Part shown: positions 7,997 through 14,606 of the stretch, piece by piece
How positions within the stretch are numbered: position 1 is the stretch's first letter
Layout of the letters: every line of letters begins with the position of its first letter
Assembly: GCA_051859045.1 (NCBI GenBank)
Contig: JBHYGK010000017.1
Coordinates: forward strand, 1-49,157
Source of the DNA: JBHYGK01 sp051859045
Lineage (GTDB): Bacteria; Pseudomonadota; Gammaproteobacteria; Xanthomonadales; Xanthomonadaceae
Length of the DNA stretch: 49,157 bases
Reading direction: 5' to 3'
The notes under the pieces: generated by a model
Databases searched by the model: none
The model's input: the letters and a program-made list of their open reading frames with translations, nothing else
What the model was told of the DNA's origin: nothing
Translations under genes and position numbers: made by a program

Positions 7997-10654
7997 ATGG
8001 ACACCAGCTCGTCCCCCGCCCGCGCCCAGTCCGCGACGCAGCCCCAGCTGCGCACGGTGCTGCTGTGCGACCTGGTGGACTCGACCGCGATGGTCGAGCG
8101 CCTGGGCGACGCGCGCTCCACCGAGCTCATCCGCCGCCACGACCGCCTGGTGCGCCAGCTGCTGGCCGAGCACGGCGGCCGCGGCATCGACAAGTCCGAC
8201 GGCTTCCTCGCGCTGTTCGACCGCCCGATCCAGGCGGTGGGGTTCGCCATCGCCTACCAGCGCGAGCTGCGCACGCTGGGCAACGCCGAGGGCGTGCCGC
8301 TGTCGGCGCGCACCGGCATCCACGTCGGCGACGTGCTGCTGTGGGACAACACCCCCGAGGACGTCGCGGCCGGCGCCAAGCCGGTCGAGGTCGAGGGCCT
8401 GGCCAAGCCGGTGGCCGCGCGGCTGATGAACCTCGCGCTGCCCGGCCAGATCCTGCTGTCGGGCGTGGCGCAGTCGCTGGGCCAGCGCGCGCAGTCCGAG
8501 CTCGGCCCCGTCGCCCAGCGCCTGCGCTGGCAGACCCACGGCCGCTTCCATTTCCGCGGCGTGCCCGCGCCGATGCTGGTGCACGAGGTCGGCGAGGCCG
8601 GCATCGCCCCGCTGCGCGTGCCGGCGTCCACGCCCAAGGCCTGGCGCGACGTGCCGGTCTGGCGGCGCCCGCTCACCCTCGCCGTCGAGGCGCTGGCGGT
8701 GGCGGTGCTCACCGGCGCGGCGGTGATGTTCTCGTTCCGCGCCGACCCGGCCATCGCGTTCCGCGAGCGCGACTGGGTGGTCGTGGGCGAGCTCAACAAC
8801 CTGACCGGCGACAACCGCTTCGACGGCGCGCTCGAGGTCGCCCTGCGCACCAGCCTCGAGCAGTCGCGCCACGTCAACCTGCTGCCCGAGGTGCGGGTGC
8901 GCGACACCCTGCGCCGGATGGATCGCGCCGGCGACTCCACCATCGACCGCGCCACCGCGGCCGAGGTGGCCCTGCGCGAAGGCGCGCGCGCCGTGCTGAT
9001 GCCCACCGTGGCCGAGGTCGGCGGACGGCTGCGCTTCTCGGTCGAAGTGATCGACCCGGCCAACCAGACCACGGTCTACGCCGAGTCCGCCGACTCCGCG
9101 GTCACCGAGGGGCCGCTGGACTCGGTGGCCGACGTGGCCGCGAGCGTGCGCGAGCGGCTCGGCGAGTCGCTGGCCTCGGTCAGCGAGAGCGCCGCGCCGC
9201 TGGCCCAGGTCACCACCTCCAGCCTCGACGCGCTGCGCGCGTACTCGCTCAGCCAGGAGGCGCTCGCCGTCGGCCGCCTCGACGAGGCCGAGGCCCAGCT
9301 CCGGATCGCGCTCGAACTCGATCCCGGCTTCGCCCTCGCGCGCACCGCGCTGGGCCGGGTCGCCTATTCCCGCGCCGATGTCGCCACCGCCATCGCCGAG
9401 ACCGAGGCCGCGCTCGCCGCGCCGGGCCGGCTCGGCGAGCGCGAGCGCCTGTCCCAGGCCGCGCTGCTCGGCTGGCTCAGGCTCGAGCCGGGCTTCGAGG
9501 CGCGCTGGCGATCGCTCGCCGGCCTGTACCCCGACTTCTTCCCCGCCGCGCACAACGTCGCGATGCAGGCCTACCTCGGCAGCCGCTTCGCCGAGCAGGT
9601 CGAGTACGCCCAGCGCGCCAGCGCGCCGCAGAGCGTCACCCGGCCGGCCTCGGTGTACGTCTCGGCGATCGGCCTCGGCGCGCTCGAGCGCCTGCCCGAG
9701 TCGCTCGACGCGTTCCGCGAGGCCGCGTCGCTGGGCTTCGGCGGCTTCGGCTTCCAGCACGCCTCCGCGCTCGCCGCGGCCGGCCGGCACGAGGATGGCC
9801 TCGCGCTGATCGACGCCACGCCGGCGTCCAGCGGGCTGCAGGGCATGCAGCGCGTGGTCGCGCGCCTGGCCATCGAGGTCGACCTCGGCCGCTGGGACGC
9901 CGCCGAGGCCACGGCCGCGCGGCTCGCCCGCGAGGACACCGGGATGCCCGGCCTCGCCCTCACCGCGCGCGCGGCCGCGCTGTCGGCCAGTCGCGGCGTC
10001 GAGGGCGCGGAGGCCCGGCGCGCCGCCCTCGCCGAGCTGGTCGCGCTGGCCGGCGCCAGCCTGCCGGAGCTCAGCGGCCAGGCCCGGCTGGAGGCCGCCG
10101 GCGTCGCCGCCTACGCCGCCTACCTCGCCGCGCGCGAGGGGGATGCGCCGCTCGCCCAGGAGGCGCTGGCCCTCGTGGCGTCCTCCGGGATGGCCGAGCA
10201 GCCCGTGGTGGCCAATCTCGTCGCCATCGCCTCGGCGCGGCTCGCGCTGGCGGCGGGCGACGTCGCGGAGGCGCGGCGCCGTCTCGCCCCGTACGCGGGC
10301 GACGACACCCTGCTGCTCACCGCCGCGCTCTGGGCCGAGCTCGAGGCGCAGTCCGGCCAGCGCGCCGAGGCGATCGAGCGCTACGCCGCGCTCGCGTCGT
10401 GGCGCGGCCGGGCCTTCCTCGAGTGGGGCCTGGGCAGCGCGCTGCAGGTCGAGAACGTGATCCAGCTGCGCCGCGCGCAGCTGCGCATCGCCGAGCTGGC
10501 GACGGAGGACGGCCAGACGGCCCGGGCCCAGGAGGCGCTGCGCGCGCTGCGCCGGGCGTGGCCGGGCGAGGCGATGCCGGAAGACCTGCGCCTGCGCGTG
10601 CAGGCGGTCGAGCGGGGCATCAGCGCGGCGCCGGTCTCGGCCGCGCTGCCCTGA
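7997..10654 (+). CDS. Putative peptide modification system cyclase (class III cyclase + TM + TPR)
   Basis: 885 residues from ATG-7997; an in-frame start at 7916 would add an unlikely tail. The N-terminus is a class III nucleotidyl cyclase domain with metal Asp in LLCDLVDSTAMVERLGD (D25), a second Asp in DKSDGFLALFD (D68), ARTGIHVGDVLL, and AARLMNLA with Arg142. One transmembrane helix follows (about 225-247), then a FlgO/TolB-like segment (VVVGELNNLTGDNRFDGALE) and a long region of Ala-rich TPR-like helices to the end. I match this layout to the Xanthomonadaceae family annotated as putative peptide modification system cyclase (TIGR04510, from memory). That family occurs with a modified-peptide precursor and a SagB-like dehydrogenase, and both are present here, convergent. 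The catalytic Asn of canonical cyclases seems to be Pro (AKPVAAR). Whether it makes cAMP, cGMP or neither cannot be told. Confidence 0.82.
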   Translation: MDTSSSPARAQSATQPQLRTVLLCDLVDSTAMVERLGDARSTELIRRHDRLVRQLLAEHGGRGIDKSDGFLALFDRPIQAVGFAIAYQRELRTLGNAEGVPLSARTGIHVGDVLLWDNTPEDVAAGAKPVEVEGLAKPVAARLMNLALPGQILLSGVAQSLGQRAQSELGPVAQRLRWQTHGRFHFRGVPAPMLVHEVGEAGIAPLRVPASTPKAWRDVPVWRRPLTLAVEALAVAVLTGAAVMFSFRADPAIAFRERDWVVVGELNNLTGDNRFDGALEVALRTSLEQSRHVNLLPEVRVRDTLRRMDRAGDSTIDRATAAEVALREGARAVLMPTVAEVGGRLRFSVEVIDPANQTTVYAESADSAVTEGPLDSVADVAASVRERLGESLASVSESAAPLAQVTTSSLDALRAYSLSQEALAVGRLDEAEAQLRIALELDPGFALARTALGRVAYSRADVATAIAETEAALAAPGRLGERERLSQAALLGWLRLEPGFEARWRSLAGLYPDFFPAAHNVAMQAYLGSRFAEQVEYAQRASAPQSVTRPASVYVSAIGLGALERLPESLDAFREAASLGFGGFGFQHASALAAAGRHEDGLALIDATPASSGLQGMQRVVARLAIEVDLGRWDAAEATAARLAREDTGMPGLALTARAAALSASRGVEGAEARRAALAELVALAGASLPELSGQARLEAAGVAAYAAYLAAREGDAPLAQEALALVASSGMAEQPVVANLVAIASARLALAAGDVAEARRRLAPYAGDDTLLLTAALWAELEAQSGQRAEAIERYAALASWRGRAFLEWGLGSALQVENVIQLRRAQLRIAELATEDGQTARAQEALRALRRAWPGEAMPEDLRLRVQAVERGISAAPVSAALP

Positions 10655-10681
10655 CGCCGCCCGGGCCTGGCCCGGGCGGCG
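10655..10681. terminator. Bidirectional hairpin between cyclase and precursor peptide
   Basis: Perfect 12-bp stem CGCCGCCCGGGC / GCCCGGGCGGCG with a 3-nt loop. It starts right after the cyclase stop and ends 4 bp before the precursor stop, so it can end both convergent transcripts. Confidence 0.75.
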
Positions 10682-10685
10682 CACG

Positions 10686-10928
10686 TCACTTCGAGAAGAT
10701 CACCACCGCCATCGTGGCGTGCATCTCGCGCGAGAGGGTCTCGAAGTTCTTCGCGATCTCCTCCTTGCTCGGCAGCGTGACGGTGGCCGGCGCGGTCTTC
10801 GCGTCGACGTCGATGCCGAACTTCGCCAGCACCGGGATCGGGTTGGCCTCGAAGGCCGCGCGGAACTCGTCGTCGCTCGCCAGCTTCTTGAGCAGGAGCT
10901 GGATCTGGTCTTCGTTCTTGCCGGTCAT
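10686..10928 (-). CDS. Putative modified peptide precursor (NHLP/Nif11-like leader)
   Basis: 80-residue peptide. The first 40 residues, including LLLKKLASDDEFRAAFEANP and VLAKFGID, have the acidic-helical pattern of NHLP/Nif11 leader peptides. I assign it to the Xanthomonadaceae putative modified peptide family (TIGR04509, from memory). The C-terminus ends in REMHATMAVVIFSK and is the likely core. There is no Cys anywhere, no Gly-Gly cleavage site, and only a few Ser/Thr, so a thiazole or lanthionine product is unlikely. GGGGA sits 7-11 nt before the ATG, a good ribosome binding site. It follows the SagB-like gene on the same strand after 98 bp and would be co-transcribed. The mature product and the modification are unknown. 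Confidence 0.8.
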   Translation of the reverse strand: MTGKNEDQIQLLLKKLASDDEFRAAFEANPIPVLAKFGIDVDAKTAPATVTLPSKEEIAKNFETLSREMHATMAVVIFSK

Positions 10929-11026
10929 GCGCTGTCCCCGTTGATGCGCACCCCCCGGTGCGCGGCCCGCATCTTCGCCGCCCGCGCGTGGCAGGCGCAA
11001 GCGCGCGGGCCGCGCCGCGCGCGGCC

Positions 11027-12232
11027 TCAGGCGCCTGGCGCGGGCTCGTGGTCGGCGTGCACGAAATGCAGCGCGTCGCGCGAGGGATCGGGCACGCCCA
11101 GGCCCCAGGCGCCGAACACGGCGTCGCCCAGCGGATCGAGGCCCAGCGCGCGGGCGATGTCGCGGTCGTTGATCGCGCCGGTGTAGTACGCGCCCAGCCC
11201 GCGCTCGGTCGCCAGCAGGTAGGCGGTCTGGCTGAGGTGGCCGGCGTCCACCAGCACCGCCTTGTAGGCCTTGGCGTGGCGGCGGTACTTCCAGTGGTTG
11301 CGCTGCAGCCGCGCGGCCAGGAACACCATCGCCTGGGCCTCGGCGAAGTAGTCCTGGCCGATGGTGGCGGTGCCGGCGAACGCGCGCGCCGCGGCCTCGT
11401 CCATCGGCTGCAGCAGGTCGAGGCGGTGGTGGTCGCTGACGTAGTGGTAGAGGCCCGGCGCGAAGCCCTCCACGCGGACCAGCAGCGGGTAGGCCTCGAT
11501 CGGATGCAGCGCGCCGCCGGAGGGGCTGAGGCGCTTCATCGCGACCAGGCCCGGCGCCAGCTCGGCGTGGCCGACCGCGCCGAAGGCGCCGCGGAGCACG
11601 TGGGCGAGGTCGGCGGCCGGCAGGGTGGCGTCGGCGAGGTAGTGCCGGGTGGTGCGGCGGCGGCGCATCAGCGACGCGAGCGGGGAGTCGAGCGGGGCGG
11701 CCGGCAGCGGATGCCGCGAGCGCGCGTCGGGGCGCTCGGGCGAGTGCGGCGGCGGGTAGCCGTTGGCCGCCACCATCGCGTCCAGCCGCGCGCGGTGGGC
11801 CTCGTCGCTGTGGTCGCGCTGGGCCTCGTCGCCCATGATCCCGCTCCACGCGGTGTGGGCGTGGTAGACCGCGGCCAGCGGGTGCCAGCCCACCTCCTCG
11901 AGCCGGGCCTCGCCCTCGCGCAGGCGCACCGACCACGCGCCGTCGTCGTCGCCGACCAGCAGGCCGTCCGCCACCAGCCGGCGCAGCGCGTCGGCGTCGA
12001 GCGGGCCGCGCGCGGCGAGGTCCTCGAGCGCGACCCAGTCCTCGCCGTCGAGCGTGGCCATCAGCGCCAGCGCCTCGGGCGGCACCGGCAGGCGCTCGCC
12101 GCTGACCGGGCAGAGCAGGATCGGCGCGGGGCTGCGCAGCAGGCGCATCTCGCCGCGCATCAGGGCGCCGAAGTCGGGCGCCAGGCGGTCGCCGAGGTCG
12201 ATGACGCAGGGGCGGCGGCGGCGCAGGCGCAT
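11027..12232 (-). CDS. SagB-type putative peptide maturation dehydrogenase
   Basis: 401 residues from ATG-12232; longer in-frame starts run into the upstream promoter region. An N-terminal segment (about 42-97) reads like a small winged-helix unit and could bind the leader peptide. The C-terminal two thirds form an FMN-dependent nitroreductase-fold SagB domain: RRRTTRHY (about 191-198), RLSPSGGALHPIEAYPLLVR (about 234-253), and DAGHLSQTAYLLATERGLGA (about 329-348). SagB enzymes oxidise azolines to azoles in TOMM pathways, but no YcaO cyclodehydratase is present here and the precursor lacks Cys, so a different oxidation is likely. It matches the putative peptide maturation dehydrogenase family (TIGR04511, from memory). 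A TACGCT -10-like hexamer (minus strand, 12259-12264) lies about 27 nt upstream of the start. Confidence 0.85.
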   Translation of the reverse strand: MRLRRRRPCVIDLGDRLAPDFGALMRGEMRLLRSPAPILLCPVSGERLPVPPEALALMATLDGEDWVALEDLAARGPLDADALRRLVADGLLVGDDDGAWSVRLREGEARLEEVGWHPLAAVYHAHTAWSGIMGDEAQRDHSDEAHRARLDAMVAANGYPPPHSPERPDARSRHPLPAAPLDSPLASLMRRRRTTRHYLADATLPAADLAHVLRGAFGAVGHAELAPGLVAMKRLSPSGGALHPIEAYPLLVRVEGFAPGLYHYVSDHHRLDLLQPMDEAAARAFAGTATIGQDYFAEAQAMVFLAARLQRNHWKYRRHAKAYKAVLVDAGHLSQTAYLLATERGLGAYYTGAINDRDIARALGLDPLGDAVFGAWGLGVPDPSRDALHFVHADHEPAPGA

Positions 12233-12341
12233 GGAGGGTCCGGCAGGCAGGGGAGCGCAGCGTAGCCGCCCCGCCGGGGCGCGGGAACCGCCGGCCGCGG
12301 CGGGGTCGGCCGGGCGGGGGGCGCGACGGCGATCAACAGGG

Positions 12342-12357
12342 GTAGGAGTTTTCCTAC
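12342..12357. repeat. Palindrome GTAGGA-N4-TCCTAC upstream of the Y1 transposase
   Basis: Perfect 6-bp arms with loop GTTT, beginning with the GTAG tetranucleotide typical of REP sequences that RAYT proteins recognise. It lies 91 bp before the transposase ATG, in the 215-bp gap that also carries the SagB promoter region. It could equally be an operator. Nothing else was recognised in 12268-12447. Confidence 0.45.
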
Positions 12358-12447
12358 AGCCCGGCCCCGATTTGGACGACTCCGGCACACCCCCGTGTGA
12401 GCGCAGGCTTCACATGCCCCCCTGCTCCCTGAATCGAGGTGTGATCC

Positions 12448-13152
12448 ATGGCCCGTCCCGCCCGCCACGCGCTCCCCGGCGTCCCGCTCCACCTCGTGCA
12501 GCGCGGCATCGATCGCCAGCCGATCTTCCACACCGACCGCGACCGCAAGGTCTTCCTGTCGGCCCTCGACGGCGCCGCCCGCGCCCACGGCGTGCAGGTG
12601 CACAGCTACGTGCTGATGCCCAACCACGTGCACCTGCTGGTCACCGGCCAGCAGGCCGACAGCGTGTCGCGCATGATGCAGTCGCTCGGCCGCCGCTACG
12701 TGCGCCACGTCAACGACACCCACGGCCGCGCCGGCACCCTCTGGGACGGCCGCTACAAGGCCTGCCTGGTCGACTCGGGCCCGTGGCTGATGGCGGTGCA
12801 CCGCTACATCGAGCTCAACCCGGTCCGCGCGGGCCTGGCCAACGAGGCCGGCGAGTACCGCTGGTCGAGCTTCCGCCACCACGCGCTGGGCGAGGCCGAT
12901 CCGGTGGTCACCCCGCATCCGTTCCTGGCCGCGCTCGGCGAGGACGCCGAGATCCGCCGCCAGATCTACCGCGACCTGGCCTCGCGCGGCCTCGGCGCCA
13001 GCGAGATCGAGGCCATCCGCGGCCTGACCAAGCAGGGGCGCGCCTTCGGCGGCGCGCACTTCCGCAGCCAGGTCGAGGCCGTGGTGAAGCGCCCGATGAG
13101 CTACCGCCGCCCGGGCCGCCAGCCCAACGAGGTCGGCGTCATCGCCAGCTGA
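12448..13152 (+). CDS. REP-associated tyrosine transposase (Y1/RAYT family)
   Basis: 234 residues of the Y1_Tnp superfamily (HuH endonuclease), the domesticated relatives of IS200/IS605 transposases. The HuH motif is in MPNHVHLLV (about residues 52-60), and the catalytic Tyr is in HRYIELNPVRAG, followed by YRWSSFRHH. GAGGT lies 8-12 bp before ATG-12448, where the residue order LVQRGIDRQPIF begins the fold. There are no terminal inverted repeats or target duplications around it, so it is a single-copy RAYT rather than an intact insertion sequence. RAYTs excise and move short palindromic REP elements, and hairpin repeats occur elsewhere in this window (33.8 and 39 kb). Whether they are its substrates is inference. 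Confidence 0.9.
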   Translation: MARPARHALPGVPLHLVQRGIDRQPIFHTDRDRKVFLSALDGAARAHGVQVHSYVLMPNHVHLLVTGQQADSVSRMMQSLGRRYVRHVNDTHGRAGTLWDGRYKACLVDSGPWLMAVHRYIELNPVRAGLANEAGEYRWSSFRHHALGEADPVVTPHPFLAALGEDAEIRRQIYRDLASRGLGASEIEAIRGLTKQGRAFGGAHFRSQVEAVVKRPMSYRRPGRQPNEVGVIAS

Positions 13153-13183
13153 GGCCCGGCGCGGCCGCGCCACGCGCATCGAA

Positions 13184-13217
13184 CGACGGGCCGGGGCGGC
13201 GACGCCCCGGCCCGTCG
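13184..13217 (+). terminator. Hairpin after the Y1 transposase
   Basis: Perfect 14-bp stem CGACGGGCCGGGGC / GCCCCGGCCCGTCG with a 6-nt loop, 32 bp after the stop. It has no T-run, as is common in genomes this GC-rich. Confidence 0.7.
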
Positions 13218-13332
13218 CGTTCCGGCGCCCCGCGACGCGCGGCATGACCTTCGGCCTCCTTGGGCCCACCGGCGCGCGCCCGCATACTGGACCCGCGGCC
13301 AGTCCGGCCGCGTCTCGCGGAGCACCAACGCC

Positions 13333-13581
13333 ATGGGCGTCATCAGCCTGTTCTGGGGTCTCGCCTCGCTGCTGTGGGCCGGCCTCGCCTTCATCCCGCT
13401 GCTGGGCTGGGGCAACTGGTTCATGCTGCCGTTCGCGGCCTGCGGCTTCGTGTTCGCCGGCATCACCAGCGTCGTCGTCGGCGAACCCGGCAAGGGCCGC
13501 GCCAAGACCGGCCTGCTGCTGTGCGTCGTCGCGATCGTGGTCGGCGTGGCCCGCCTGATCATCGGCGGCGGCATCCTCTGA
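13333..13581 (+). CDS. Small membrane protein, 82 aa, unknown function
   Basis: Two long hydrophobic stretches at the N-terminus (about residues 2-24 and 28-50, with GLASLLWAGLAFIPLLGWG) and one at the C-terminus (about 59-80), joined by a polar GEPGKGRAKTG loop. This suggests a three-helix inner-membrane protein. GGAG lies 10-13 bp before the ATG. A CATACT hexamer about 47 bp upstream could be its -10. I do not recognise a family. The epimerase gene starts 22 bp downstream on the same strand and is probably co-transcribed. Confidence 0.75.
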   Translation: MGVISLFWGLASLLWAGLAFIPLLGWGNWFMLPFAACGFVFAGITSVVVGEPGKGRAKTGLLLCVVAIVVGVARLIIGGGIL

Positions 13582-13603
13582 TGGCGGCGTCGGGTCCGCG
13601 CGC

Positions 13604-14596
13604 GTGAGCACGCCCCGCGTCCTGGTCACCGGCGGCAGCGGCTTCCTGGGCCAGCACCTGGTCCACGCGCTGCACGCCGCCGGCGCCGAGGTGCTGGGCC
13701 TCTCGCGCTCGCCCGCCAGCGACGCGGTGCTCGCCGCGCGCGGCGTCACCCCCGTGCGCGGCGACCTCGCCGCGCCCGAGGGCCTGGCCGCGGCCGTGCC
13801 CGAGGGCCTGGCGGCGGTGTTCCACACCGCCGCCGACACCTCGCAGTGGGCGCCCGACGCCCCGCGCCAGACCCGGATCAACCTCGACGGCACCGCGGCG
13901 CTGGCCGCCGCCGCCCAGGCCCGCGGCGCGGGCCTGTTCGTGCACACCTCCAGCGTCTCCAGCTATTCGCACCTGGTGCACGGCGTGCTGCGCGAGGACG
14001 TGCCGCAGCGCGGCCGCGAGAGCTGGATCAACTACGAGCGCACCAAGCACCTCGGCGAGCTGGCGGTGCGCGAGCGGATGGCCTCCGGCCTGCCCGCGGT
14101 GATCCTGCAGCCCGGCCACATCCTCGGCCCCGGCGACACCCGCAACTGGTCGCGGATGCTGGCGATGATCGACGCCGGCCGGCTGCCGGGCGCCCCGCCC
14201 GGCGCCGGCGCGTTCGCCGACGTGCGCGAGGTGGCCAAGGCGCACGTGGAGGCCTGGCGTCGCGACCAGGCCGGCGAGACCTTCCTGCTCGGCGGCGCGC
14301 ACGCCAGCTTCCTCGAGTTCGTGCGCCTGGCCTCGCTGCGGCTGGGCCGCAAGGCGCCCACGCGGCCGGTGCCCGGCGCGCTGATCAAGCTGGTCGCGCG
14401 CGCCAGCGACCTCGCCTCGCGCCTCACCGGCCGCGCGCCGGACATGACCCCGCAGGCCGCGGTGTTCACCCTGCACCGGCTGCAGGTGGACTCGTCGAAG
14501 GCCATCGCGCGCCTCGGCTACCGCGAGACGCCGCTCGCGCCGCTGCTCGACGACACCCTGGCGTGGATGCGCGCCGAGGGGATGCTGCGCGGCTGA
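13604..14596 (+). CDS. NAD-dependent epimerase/dehydratase (extended SDR)
   Basis: 330 residues from a GTG start. The N-terminal Rossmann motif TGGSGFLGQHL, the STDR-like HTAADTSQW segment, HTSSVSSYSHL and the catalytic YERTK (Tyr-xxx-Lys) define an extended short-chain dehydrogenase. The closest familiar groups are the 3-beta-hydroxysteroid dehydrogenase/dihydroflavonol-reductase-like epimerases. The substrate cannot be told from sequence. The preceding small membrane protein is 22 bp away. It converges on the ABC ATPase gene with 10 bp between stops. Confidence 0.88.
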   Translation: MSTPRVLVTGGSGFLGQHLVHALHAAGAEVLGLSRSPASDAVLAARGVTPVRGDLAAPEGLAAAVPEGLAAVFHTAADTSQWAPDAPRQTRINLDGTAALAAAAQARGAGLFVHTSSVSSYSHLVHGVLREDVPQRGRESWINYERTKHLGELAVRERMASGLPAVILQPGHILGPGDTRNWSRMLAMIDAGRLPGAPPGAGAFADVREVAKAHVEAWRRDQAGETFLLGGAHASFLEFVRLASLRLGRKAPTRPVPGALIKLVARASDLASRLTGRAPDMTPQAAVFTLHRLQVDSSKAIARLGYRETPLAPLLDDTLAWMRAEGMLRG

Positions 14597-14606
14597 GGCC
14601 GCGCGC

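Noticed and set aside
11027..12232. Ordinary nitroreductase
   Set aside because: The SPSGGALHP motif, the N-terminal extension and the adjacent leader-type peptide point to the SagB peptide-maturation group.
12448..13152. Complete IS200/IS605 insertion sequence
   Set aside because: No TnpB, no terminal subterminal hairpin pair and no duplicate copy in the window; the protein is RAYT-like.
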